DNA of 64,000 nt from Dromaius novaehollandiae (Eukaryota; Chordata; Aves; Casuariiformes; Dromaiidae): positions 66,936,941-67,000,940 of the forward strand of contig NC_088130.1 of assembly GCF_036370855.1 (NCBI RefSeq), read 5' to 3'. The notes under the pieces were generated by a model. That model ran no database searches. It had not been told where the DNA came from and worked only from the letters and a program-made list of their open reading frames with translations. A program made the translations under genes and the position numbers. Shown here piece by piece: positions 25,717-38,500 of the stretch. Position 1 is the first letter of the stretch. Every line of letters begins with the position of its first letter.

Positions 25717-25809
25717 GTTGCTGTGTTGCTGAAATCCATATCTAGTTCACCCGGTGTTCCAGACGACGTGCTCCATGCTCTGAGCCCTGCAGGAGCTCGG
25801 CATTCTGCA
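25717..25809 (+). other. ARK2N: ARK2N 5'UTR portion of exon 2
   Basis: Acceptor TTCTTGTGCAG ends at 25716. The 93 nt before the chosen ATG are open in the coding frame right up to the acceptor, so an extended N-terminus is formally possible. The vertebrate-conserved start MKM lies at 25810. Confidence 0.75.
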
Positions 25810-26533
25810 ATGAAGATGGAGGCGGTGGGAAAAGCAGAAGAACTCGTTGATTCAGAAGTTCCACCAAAGACTTCTGAAAAGCAAGAGACGGCTCCTGATG
25901 AAGATGGACCTATAGAACTGGAGACACAAACTCAGAAAGATAACGTGCCCGCTGTAGCAGACTCTGCAGTGCTCTCCTCCATGCCTTGCTTACTGATGGA
26001 ACTGAGGCGAGACTCCTCAGAGTCTCAGCTGGCGTCTACAGAAAGCGATAAGCCAACGGGTGGTCGAGTTTATGAGAGTGACTCTTCTAATCATTGCATG
26101 CTTTCCCCTTCTTCCAGCGGGCATTTGGCTGACTCAGATACATTGTCTTCCACAGAAGAGAATGAGCCCTGTCAAGCTGAAGCTGCTGTGGAGGGAGACC
26201 CTTCTGGGGTGTCTGGGGCTGCAGTCGGGAGGAAATCCAGGCGATCCAGGTCCGAAAGTGAAACTTCAACAATGGCTGCCAAGAAAAACCGACAGTCTAG
26301 TGATAAGCAGAATGGCCGAGTTACCAAGGTAAAAGGTCATCGAAGCCAAAAGCACAAAGAAAGAATCCGGCTGCTAAGGCAGAAACGGGAGGCAGCTGCT
26401 CGCAAGAAGTACAACCTGCTGCAGGACAGCAGTACCAGTGATAGTGACCTGACGTGTGACTCGAGCACGAGTTCATCAGATGATGATGAAGAGGTTTCAG
26501 GGAGCAGCAAGACAATCACTGCAGAGATACCAG
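25810..26533 (+). CDS. ARK2N: ARK2N coding exon 2 (first coding exon)
   Basis: 724 nt encoding residues 1-241 plus the first base of codon 242. Donor GTAGAG starts at 26534. It contains the AMPK-type site (S70), the basic region 175-205 and the Ser/Asp-rich tract. If the donor is ignored, the frame ends a few codons later (GRGCFLN stop), so intron retention would yield a short truncated form. Confidence 0.95.
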
Positions 26534-29500
26534 GTAGAGGATGTTTTTTAAACTGAACTGTAACGCATCTGACATCGTTTCTCAGCTGTCATGCTAAATT
26601 AGATGAGTGACCCTTGAGAAAAACCAGGAGAACTGCAGCTCTGTGTAAATTTGAAGACTGCAGTATATTAACAAGACATGGCAAATTTTAAAATCTGTTC
26701 TGAGGTTTCAGTGCACTTTTGCACGCCAACAAAACATAGAAGTGATAGATTGGAGGAAAGACTACCTTTGAAGTTTGGAATTTTCAGATTTTTTCCTTTG
26801 TAAGCCTATATGAACGCCTATCAGTGCTGTCAAATCCCATTAGATGGTGATAATCTAATAAATACGTTCTTAAGATAAGTGGCCAGCTTTGCTATAATAT
26901 ATTAAGACCACAGCTCTGCAGCTGCGTTTGACACAACATGGCATATTTCTTGCCTGTGTTACAGTAAGGCCCTGTTCACTATTGCACTTGTGCTGTGCTT
27001 TCAGCTCTATGTTTCAGTGCATGACAAATCTACTTAGCCTTATTGTAATTTGCATTCTTGCAGATTGCAGCTGGTCACCTATTTTAGGACATAAATATGA
27101 ATTTATTTACGCAGGTGCCCAAGCTATTTCCAATCCTAAATTTTTAACATTCTAGACAAAGGTATTACCATTTTCTGTGTCATAGGGATCTATAATTTCT
27201 ATAGTTTTAATTTTCTGGCATGTTCTTGTTGAAAGATGAGAGCAGCAAATTATAGGGGCCTTCTCATGATTTCATTAGCAAAAGAAAGATGAATTCTTCA
27301 AGTTTCTTGTCTGCTGAGTCTGTGTTATTTAATTAGCCCAAATGCTGTGGACAGGATTTTGTGTGACTTACTCTTGCAGTATATTTTACCATAGCACCGT
27401 CATCATATGGTAATCTTCATATGGCAATCAAAAATAAAATCACATAAAAATAAACCTTTTGGCTTGCCAATTTTTACTGGGTGACATGCCTTTTTCCATT
27501 TTGTGCTAGAAGATTTTTGGAGATAAATATCAGCTTCATAGGGCAAGAAAATTTAAAGGAAAACTGCAATAATTAGTCTGAACTTACTAAACCAATGTTT
27601 GCCAGCTGAATTAAAATTCTAATATACATCAGATTTTACAAATAATTGTCACTGTTTTAACTGACTTCATTACGGTGAGTGATTCTGGATGTCACCATGA
27701 GAACTGGCATTTTTCCCACGTATTGCTAGGAAGCAGGTTTCACAAAGGAAGTTAATGTTTATTATTGGAAAGTCTGGGAAAGGCATATTCCTCCTATAAT
27801 TATTGTGTAGTAAAATTTTAATAGCAATTCTAAAGTTATTTTTACCAACTTAATAGTTAGTCTAGTTTCTAACTTTCATAGGTAAGTGCCTTGTTATTGA
27901 CTACATTTACACTTGTTGGGCAATTAAGGCCTGAGTTAAAGCCTGTTGAAGAAAACTTTCTTTCACTGAGTTTGGGGCAGTTCTCTCAATCCCTTCCCCT
28001 TGAGAAACAGCTTTTTAGTGCCTTGTGACCCAGAAATGTATCACATGGTATTTTCAGATCTGCCTCGGTTTCTGGCTTCCATTGCCTCGATAGTTCTGAA
28101 CTTACTCTAGCGTACTTTTCTGCATCTTTAGGCTCTTTGGTCCTTGAGCCCTAGGTGTTACCATGAGAGGCTTTCAGTGAAAAGGTCCCACTGTAACAGA
28201 TGGAAGAACCTGTTGATTTGGTGATTATTACACCAAGGCCTACTTCTACATGGGGCGCAAGATGTGGGAGTGCAAAAACCATCTTGGGGAACAGTGACCT
28301 GTATTTCTTACTTCATAGCTCATATCATCTGTCTGATACAAAATTACATTTGCGACAAAAACTTTTGAACTGTCCTTTTGGTATTAGGTGCAATGTGTAT
28401 CTGTCAGATTGCAGTTTTCCTTTAAATAAGAACTTAGTCTGGCTTGTGGGAAACAATCTCTGAGTACAAGAGAAAAATATTCTCTGTAGAGATAAGGACA
28501 AGGTTGACCAAAAATGCATCCTGTGCTATTTGTGGGTTAATGAAACTTCGTGATCGCACTAGGTGCAGTGGAGCTATGAGCCTGACTAGGATTCCTAGCT
28601 CCCTGTTGCCAGTGACTAATGGACAGATTCACATGCCATCTGTGATCCCTCTTCTTGGAACTGGCAAACTGCTTAAGTTAAATAATTTTTTTTGAGTAGA
28701 AAGCCATTATAGAACACTTAGCATTACACTGTGCAATCCCCAAGATTTAGGAAACGAACAACTAGTCAGAATCTAATACAGGGTAGCCAAAAGCGTTATC
28801 TGAAATTCAGGCTCCAGGTATCCTCTGAATACAATCAGAAGATGAGAGTAAACTTCAGATTTAACTTAGTATTTGAGCTTCAGTATCAAGAAACTGCAGT
28901 GCATCTGTCAGAATAACATAAGCATGAAAAAACACTTGCATTTACTTCTGAAAATCCGTGCATGTTGATGCAGAAGAGTAATACAGGTAGTCTATGTTCC
29001 CCTTAGTCTAATCATAGTTGGACGCTTTAGCAGTAATGTTAGTTACAGTCTCAACGTAGCTTACTATTGGCACTGATTTTTCAGATGTGTCTTGTCTGAA
29101 AATAGCTTTGCCAACAGAGATGCTCTAAAACTTTTAGCATCAGCATATTGTGGCCATCATGATATACAAAGACAGTACAAATATTCTGACTCTTAGCTTC
29201 TATCAAAACACAGTGTTACAGAAGACCGTTTGCTACCTGTGTGTAGTCTGAAAATTGAAGTGACTCATTTGAGAATGCAAATGTCATGGCACTAAGCCTC
29301 TTCCATTTCAAGAGTGTAGTTATTGTTTCAAACCATCCATGTGACTGGTTCAGAAATATGTTTGGATTGACTAGTAAAGTAAGGAAAATGTTCAGTGAAA
29401 GGCAAAATGGTGCCATGAACATCAGTAGTGCTGCTAGCTTCGCTTCATTGCACGTGCACGCAAATTGTAAACCAAGCAGCTGTGCAATAGTGTCAGTTCT

Positions 29501-32500
29501 CCCTGCTGTTCTCAAATGTAATAATGCACATTAAAATACCACCAGGCTTATTTTTCGTGGCAATGACTAAAGAGTTGTGATGAGATCTTATTGGTGATAC
29601 TTCAATACTCATATTGCGAGATCAGTAGGAACTAAGCACAATGTAATATGGTATTCTGAATATATGACATGCTATCATTTTTTATGTGAAAATACGGGTT
29701 TGACATGAACTTCATGGACACTACTGAGAATCATTTCACTGACCTGAGCAATCACAAGCTTGGGCTCTTTAGTTCAGTAAATGCCATGATTTTTGAATTA
29801 TTGAAAATTAGGAATAATCTCTTACATTTTGAAAATTGAGCCTCTCTGTTGGCATTTAGGATTTTCCTACTCCTTAACAAATACCAGATAGCATCCACTT
29901 TTGGCAAAAGAGGATGATCTTCACTGATTCTTGAAATAGATTTTGCTAGAACTGTTGTTGTTAAAAGCTTTTCCTTTAAATGGTTTCAAATTTGACCATG
30001 TAGATTAACTCTGAATAAAATTTGCATGAAAACAAGTCTGGACACCAGTATTTAGTTCTATGTAAACTCTTTGGTGGACAGAAGGGATTTTAAAAAATTC
30101 AAATACAACATGAAAAACATGTCATTTCACCACCACTGTACTTTCTACAACTGAAAAAAGAGATCGGAACTGAAATAAGCTTAATTCATGTTTTAGGCTT
30201 TCAGAAGTCTGATAAAAAGTTTGAAGTTTTACGTTGAAAAAGGTGTTATGGCTCATTTGCTTAAAGAAGGAAAAAAGAAAAGAATTTTTAATTTGCAAGA
30301 ATCCAGAGAGAGGGCATGATACACAAAGTGGATGCTGTGAGCATAGACCTCGATAGAAGCATCTTACAAGGGATGAGTTTCATTAAAGTAACTCGGATTG
30401 AGTTATCCAAGAATGGGGAAAAATCTGTCAGGAGTAATTTGTAGTAAGATACTCATTTTAAAAATGTAGGATAGCATAACAACATGGAGGAGCCCACCGC
30501 TCCTAGTTAGAATGAAGGTGCAGTGTATTTTCTTAAACTGTTGCAGTGTTGGTTTTCCTAGACTAAGTAATTTTGGATTTAGTCATTATTTAGATAGTAC
30601 TTAATAGATGCCATAAAGAGATAACGTGGGGGATTTTTATAGGTGTTACTCTGCAAGAGATACTGTCCCAAAGTTAAGATACTATCATTATTGTACCTCT
30701 GTGCTCGTTAACTACTTAACTTCTAAAACTAGAGCTGTAAGTTTACAGATAGCAAAGGGACCAATATGATAAATGTTAGCGTTTTAATATTGTCCAAATG
30801 CATTTTAAGACTTAATTCCATAACACTGAAGTCTGCCACTAAAGAAAAGATTGACTGAAGCATGTTACGAACTAATACCCTGTAACGTTTGAATCGGAGC
30901 TGCAAAGGAGGTGTTTGAAATGGATTGACTTGCTGCTACTAGTGTAGATATCTGATGTGTAGATACGATGCCCTTTTTTAAAAATGGTATTGCAGGGTAA
31001 TATATATTTCAATATATAGTCTCCTCAGTTTACAGAAGTGTTTGTCAGAACGACTCCCACTCAGCTCTCTGAGCTTGGGAGGAGATCCCTGATTGAGGGA
31101 GCATAAATAGAATCGTAATGGATGTTCAACCCGAGGGGTGGTTTGGGTTGTTTTAGCTAAAATGCAGTCAACAGGATAGCTAAAATGCAGTCAACAGGAT
31201 TGAAGTTAGTTGCTATAAAGTAATTTATTTCTGAGCAGAAGACCTGAATGCTGAATTTTCAGCCTGTCTGATAGGTAACAGATGAGAGAGAAGCCTTAAA
31301 AAGTAGGGTTTGTAGTAGGTCTTCGGCCCTCCAGCGTAGCATTGCTCGCTAGGCACCACTTGGAAATAAAAAGAATAATCCTACGCTTTGTTTAGGTGTT
31401 ACCGAAGAACTTATGTATACCTCATTTAAATAACTCCTTTAAAGAATGTATTGTTTAAATAATATTGTAATTTCATATATACAGTAAAGTCCCAATAAAG
31501 AATTAGTGCCTTATGCTTTTATTAGTAAATATTTGCTTAGGATGTGCAATGATTTCTCTCACTCTTAAGATATTTTCTATTATTCTTAAACTAGGGGATC
31601 CCATGAATTTCATGTTTATGCATTAAATTGTCAGGTTATATAGCTGCTTTGTGTAGTTTAATGTGATGCTTTTCTTGTTTTGAAATTATCTTAAGTAATG
31701 GTCATGTATTAGGACAACATGCGTATTATTTATTATTCCTCAGAGAAGGTATAGAGCTTAGTATTTTTTCCCCTCATAGAGGATTCCTGAGTGAACTCTA
31801 AACTCAATATAGATACCACTGCCTTTTCTTGTTGATATATACACCAAAGTAATTAGGATGGCCTTCTTTCCTTGTCTGCTAGAATTGTTCCTGATAATCC
31901 CAACACCAGTCGCTTAATCATCTTTCTGATGCATGCAAGGAGAACAGTTTCCTCCTAACTAGACCCAGGCTGGTTTCTGCGCTGGCTAGATGAAATAGTG
32001 CTAGAAATAACGCACAGCCAGTCAGTTCATTTTGAGATTAGGGGTGCAATTCTAGTGGATGAGGGGTTTGCTACTGGTCACACTTAAGTGTTACGTGGAT
32101 TCCTCCTGTGATACAGCTATGTCTTCCTATCAGAATGAACAGAAGTTGTTTCCCCCTCATGTATCTGCCTAGTATTTTACCTATCTTTTTGTGTTTGTGC
32201 GTATATATGTTTGTGCTGTATATTCTCTTCGTTGGTGTTTAGTATGTTCTTCCAAAATTAAACCAAGAGTGGTAAGGTTTGGGCTTGGCTTCTTGAAACG
32301 CTGCAATCACTATATCAGTCTTCATCTCTGTTTTCTTGTGTGCAATTTGTGTGTGCTTATCAGTCCATCATAAAAGAGTTAAAATATCTAAGTAAAATGT
32401 ATAATTATTTAGGCTTATCAATTAAATGATAGTAGTTTGGACTGCAACTTAACAGAAGTAAGCTTCTTGTCATTGTATGATGTTTTGGGTTTGAATTCAA

Positions 32501-35500
32501 GTAAAAGTATCTAAAATTGCAAGGGAATTGGACTAACTAGGTTTATAAAACAAATGAGACCTTTGTGACAGAATTGTCTGATAATTCTAGAATAAAAAAC
32601 AATTTTGAAGCCAAAATTTCTAGTATAACCTCAATGGGTGTTAAATGTTTCTTTTTTTTTTCCTGGAAGTTAATGCTGTTGGTTAATTCGGTGTTTGCTA
32701 ATTCCTCCCCCAGTGTCATACCCAAGGGACGCAATTAGAAAAGTTTGTTTTCCTGAGTTAACATGCCTTAATAAACAGTATTATGTTCTTACTTAATGAT
32801 GTCTTATCAAATGGCCTCAATGTCTTTAAAGCTGGCTTCAGTCGTGCTGGGGGATCTGGAGGAGCGACCAGGGAAATTCCAGGATTGCTTGACAGGGGCA
32901 CCGTGTGGGATAGGAACTGCATAGGCAATGTCCTGGAAGAGGCCATGAACTGCTTTGCCGAGATGCAGAGGCAGACAGAGGAGAAATTTCGCATGTGGAT
33001 AGAAAAGCTAACCCGTCTTGACACGGATGAAGAAAGCAAGCAACAACTGGAGCCCAGGGAGCCTAAAATGCAACTAGTTGGCCAAAGAATCCCCCCTACC
33101 ACGCAGTCAGGGGCATTCATGCAGATGCCTGATAGCCAAGTACTTCCGCAGCAGTCGTTTAATTCTTACGTGGGCTATCAAAATGTTGATGCTACACTAG
33201 AGTTTCCGGCGACTTTTAATAACAATTTTCCACCCATCTTTCCGGAAAATGGGAATATTGCAGAGCATGATTTGAATCAATCACAAACTTAAAACAAATT
33301 ATCTTTACAAACTTGATGTTACTTTGGATTATGCTATAAACAAGGTTTGCTTCTCTCTTCGTATATGTTTGTTTTGTTTTTCTCTTTTGGGTTTTATTAC
33401 CATGGTATCATTTTTTTATTTATAGAGAATGTATATGTAGTTTAAAAAAAACCACAGTACACCCATGTGCATGTGCCAGCACACACATACAGATGCTCTT
33501 AACAAAAAAACCACCCTAAGCTTTCCTCACCAAACTTGGGAAAATATAACTTAGAATCCTTGTTTAGAAACCCTGGGATCAGTAGAGCTATGTTTGTTAC
33601 AATAGGAACATTCAGAGTATTCATCCAAATGCTCTTTTTGCATGTTAAAGCATTTATATAATGAAATAAGCTTTATATTTAAAGATGTAAAGTACCATAG
33701 AGAATGAGATTAGAAGCAGACCCATAACATTTCCTTAGCTATCTGTTCATTCCCGAGTTTTACAACTTGAACATGACACACATTAGTTTTTCTTCTTCCT
33801 TTTAAGGCAGAAATCATGAATAAGCTTATAACAATATAACAAATGTGCACAATTATTTTTCATCTCCCATTTAGTAGTTCATTTTCTGTCCAGAGCTTTT
33901 ATTAATGTCACTGCTGTGTTGCATATGGCGTATTTAGGGGAAGCGGCTGTATTACATTGTGTGCACAGATACCCAAATACATACATACGTATGTATTCAC
34001 CTTGGGTGAAAATCATATCCTCTAATTTTAGGTGCCTGGTTTGCTCTTCTGCTGAGCTCCTTCTGAGTCAAGGGAAAGAGATAAGCACCTACAAAGATAC
34101 CTCCTGGCAATGTCTTTCTCTCCCATTAGTTGTCTAAACTCCCTGTATAAACAGTTTAGAATAGATAACTTTCAGCTAAAGTTGGGCGAGATGAATCACG
34201 CCCAAAGTATGCGTGTGTGCCTGCATGACCTGTGCACACAAGACGTTGCTGCTTTCCAATGTATATACGATCAAACTGCATCTTTCATGCTGGAATAAAA
34301 ATAGTAGCGTCAGTCCTGAGGTAAGCGGCTGTCGGTGGATGAATCGAGTCTTGGCACAGGAATTTAAAATACGAGGCTTAACAGTCAGATTAGTAAACGT
34401 TGTGGTGGTCTGAAGATACGGTTTGCTGGTCTGGATAAGACAGCAAGAGCTTCTGCATCACCTTTGAGAGCCACTGAGATGGTTATTTACTTGTGATTGG
34501 GAATGCTGGAACATTAGTTTCATTTAAATAATACAATAACTGCTATTGTGTGGAGTTTTTTATACTGATAGTTATCTTGCATAGGCAGGCTTGAAACTGT
34601 GATGTTTAAAGTAGGATTAATTTAAACTGTATATTAGAAATACCTATTTAATTCTTCTATTATCAGCACACACAGGGATTTTTGGTCACCTCTCTAGGAA
34701 GGCCTTTCTTCATGTGAAGTAAATTCTCCATAGCTACCAAAAATGTATATTTATCATCAGTTAGAATTTATTAAAAGTTTCTAATGCAAATAAAATCAAA
34801 ATATAATAACGGAAATTATAAGTTTTTTGCATAGACATAATTTAAGTAAAAAGAACGTTGTAGGTCTCTCTTGGCTCTGAAGTTTTGTTTTTTACACCAC
34901 AGTCACTTCTGGTTTTTTTCAAATCATTTTAGTGTAAAATAAATTTGGTGGAAATATCACTTTATCTTCTGTAGGCCTGATTTCCACCCCCCACCCTCTC
35001 AAGTCAGTGGGCGTTTTTCCATCAATATACATGGATTTTGGATCAAACCTGTAATGGGAACTCAAGAAATGCTTTTTATTCTTAGTTTAATACTAACATT
35101 GGTGTGTTAATATTCTTCTTGGCCCAGACAATTTTTTTTTTTTTTTTTTTTTAGTATATGATGCCTTCATTAAAAAAAATGAGGTTAGAGAGCTGTATTA
35201 TTTTCAGAGTAACTGTTGGAAAGACTATGCAGGGGATAATTTTTAAGTACGCAAATTCTTTACAGATCACCTTCATGCATAATTTTGATACAAAGATTTT
35301 GATATGAACTTGTAAGAAACTCCCTCATCTGAAATTATGTTTGCATTTTTAACTATAGGCAAACTTTAAAGGAGTTATTTTGTGTTTGATTGCGATTTAA
35401 TAAACTCGTCCTCACCTGTTTAAAAGCTGAGCTCCTTCAGGGAAGATTAACTGTTGATTTAAAACATACTGAATCCTTCTGGTGTTCATAGATTTGATAT

Positions 35501-38500
35501 GTATACCTTTATGATGATAATAAGAGCAGCGTATTTTAAAGCATGACAGCTTTACATGTCTTCCCATGCATGCAGAAGCGGCTTTTTGTGGTGACTGTTT
35601 TTTTTAATGTGTAGGAGTCACTTAACTCAGTATGTCTGTAAGCATGCCCTTAACGATTTCTATAAAATAGTGTCTATGGAGCAATTAGGTATTTTAAAAT
35701 GAACTGTGTAAGGAGATCAGTTGAATTTATTTTTCTCTCAGACTTATAAAGACTTTTATGTACTGATCTCATAAATGGATAATAGTGGATAACAATGGAT
35801 AACTGCATTAGGGATGTAGGCAGGGAAATTTTTGCCAACCTTCAGTATCTTGGTTAGGTAACTTTTTAAAAAACTGAAGCTGATCCTTAAGCATATTAAT
35901 GGATACAAATTTGGATTTGGTTACTATAGGCAACAATAAAAACCTAGCCATTATCGCTAATTGTTTTTTTTCCATGCAAACAACAGTGAATGGGAAAGAA
36001 CAAGCAGCAAATTATAGCAGTTGAACATACAAATTTTTAAACTGTGCTCTTTCCAGGGTAAAATAAGTCAAAGGCATCCAGAAGCCTGAGGAGGATATGG
36101 TTTGTATTAGATATAATTTTAACTTAACTTCCCCATGAAAGCTAGATAGTATTAAGAATACCTGTGCAAGAGCAGTGGTTGTAAATGGTTTTGTAAATGG
36201 TAAATATTGTTTTGTTTGGTCAATCTTTTCATTTGCTTCAAACATGGAGCAAGATCGTCAGCTGTCATAAGTCAGCTCCTTCGAAGTGAAAGCAGATGTT
36301 GGCTTATACAGTTGAGTATCTGCTCCATTAGCTTGTTTTTTGTGTGAAGAAGTACGTTTCTCCTCCTGGGAGAGGAGAGGGGACCCTTCCTTGGTGTTGT
36401 TTAGGTGTACCATGACATACTTGATGGAGATGATTGCAGAATTGGCAGGATGTGCAATTAAACAGAAGCATCTGTCTTCTTGCTTTGCTTTATGCATTGA
36501 AAAGATGCAGCCTATTGCAGGAAGCTGACCTTCATCTACTGATACTCGTGATGAGTCTGTATTTAAAATGTGTGTGCAGCAGCATTTGGCATCTCTCCAA
36601 CAAAACAGACTTCTGGATTCCTGATGCGTAATCCAGTTTCAGATTTTTTTTTTCCTTGGAAAACTGGAAATATTTTTGCTATACTATATGACTGTAGTTA
36701 AGTTTGTCGTGATTTCCATTATAAGCTCTTATTTTCAAAAGGCTTTGACTAGAAACTTTCAGGGAGTTAAAATTTCTTCCACTGAGATTTTAACATAAAT
36801 TTTAATCTCATCCATTAACTACTACATTAAAATAGTTTGGCCTTGTTTAAAGGTATCAGAGGGAAACTCTTCTACTCTTCAACCTGGAGCTATAATTTTG
36901 AATGTATTTGTATGTTCAGATGTCAACGTGTTACTTCAAAAACACCAAATTTAGGCTGAGAGAAATCAACAGGAGTTTTAAGCAGATGTGTAGGATCATA
37001 GGTGATAATTCAGAGTTTCTCCAATGACCCTATGTTTTATATTTCAGAAGGGAGTAAAGAAGCATTCTAGTTTCTTAAAAAATTTATTTGTGATCTTACG
37101 GTTTTCCATGAAAGAATAAATGCACTGTCAGATAATCAGCTGGTGTAAACTGGCATAATTCCAGCGTTGGTGGTGCCAGTTTAAAACCAACTGATGGTCT
37201 GGCCTCTTCAATTTTATACGTTGGCATTTTTAATACCGAATTAGGGGTTTTTAAGCATGGCAGACGTTCATGCATGGGAGTAACAGAACACTCGTGAGTG
37301 CAGATTCAGGATTTAGTTGCAGGTGAAACATAGCTACTTCATTAATATTTTTTTACAAGTGCAAATGAAACAGAAGTTTTTATAGAAAGCTAACTTTAAG
37401 TGTCACTAAGGATCCGTGTTACACTGACAAGTCAGTAAATGAACATGTAAATGATCTGCTCCTAGGGTTGGACCCTGTGCAGAAATCCCTAGAAGGCTCT
37501 CGGGCTTTCAGGTGCAGTACGATCACAGGCTCGGAGATGGCTGTATTTGGGCCACTTCCCTCCCTTTAGTTGCATTTTATCTGAGGGCTAGGGGTTTTAC
37601 TTTGCATGCCTCTAACAAAATGTGTGTCCTTTTAGGTTTCATTGCCAAAAAATTGTGTTTTTTTTTTTTTATTTCAAGTATACAACAAAAATTCGCTCAA
37701 GCAAAGATAGCAAAACTCTTCAGTGTTTCTATTGCAAAAAATAAATCCACTGAGAGGACAAAAAGGAAAAAAAGTTCTCAGACCTTTCAGTTATACTGAT
37801 CTTCAAGTGTTACTCGTAACAGTGTTAGGACAATATAATTCAGGCAGAAATCCACATCTCAAATATTTCAGGTTCGCAATGTGCTTTAGTGTTTTTGCAG
37901 GATTCTTAGGGAATTTTGTCAGAGCTGCTGAGGTTAAGAATGGAGGGCCAATCTTAACTTAAATAAACTGGGATTATATTTGGCAGTTATTTTACAAATT
38001 AAACCATATTTATTATCAGCGATTTTTCTTGTTAATATATTTTTTTCTCTTCCTGTATCCCATGCTGTAAATTTATTATTTTTTTAAATAATATTTCAAG
38101 GGCATTAGAAGTTAAATCTTAGCCCCATTAAAACCAGTAGAGAATTTCTGCTCGTTTCAATGGGGCTAGCGTTTCAGCTCCTCTTCCAAACGGAGCGTAG
38201 CCTGCTTTTCAGGGAATACACCGGTTGACTTTAGCGGGAGTCTCTGCCTGGTTAGCGGGCGTAGATGAGGCCCGCCGAGTAGGCGTGTGATTTCGAATCA
38301 AGATAACCGAGGTCTGTGCTGTGACGGCTGCGGTTACCTTTGAAAGTTTTTGAGCAATTGCGCTGTATAATTTGTACTGTAGAAGCTAAATATTCAGGCT
38401 GGTTGATAACGATGGACGGTACCTTGCAAAACGTGATGCTGGAAACCTGCCTTTCCCACCAATGTTCTCGGTCTCATATGGTGTTAGATCAGCGAAATGA

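Noticed and set aside
26321..26519. Minus-strand frames opposite ARK2N exon 2
   Set aside because: Shadows of the real coding strand.
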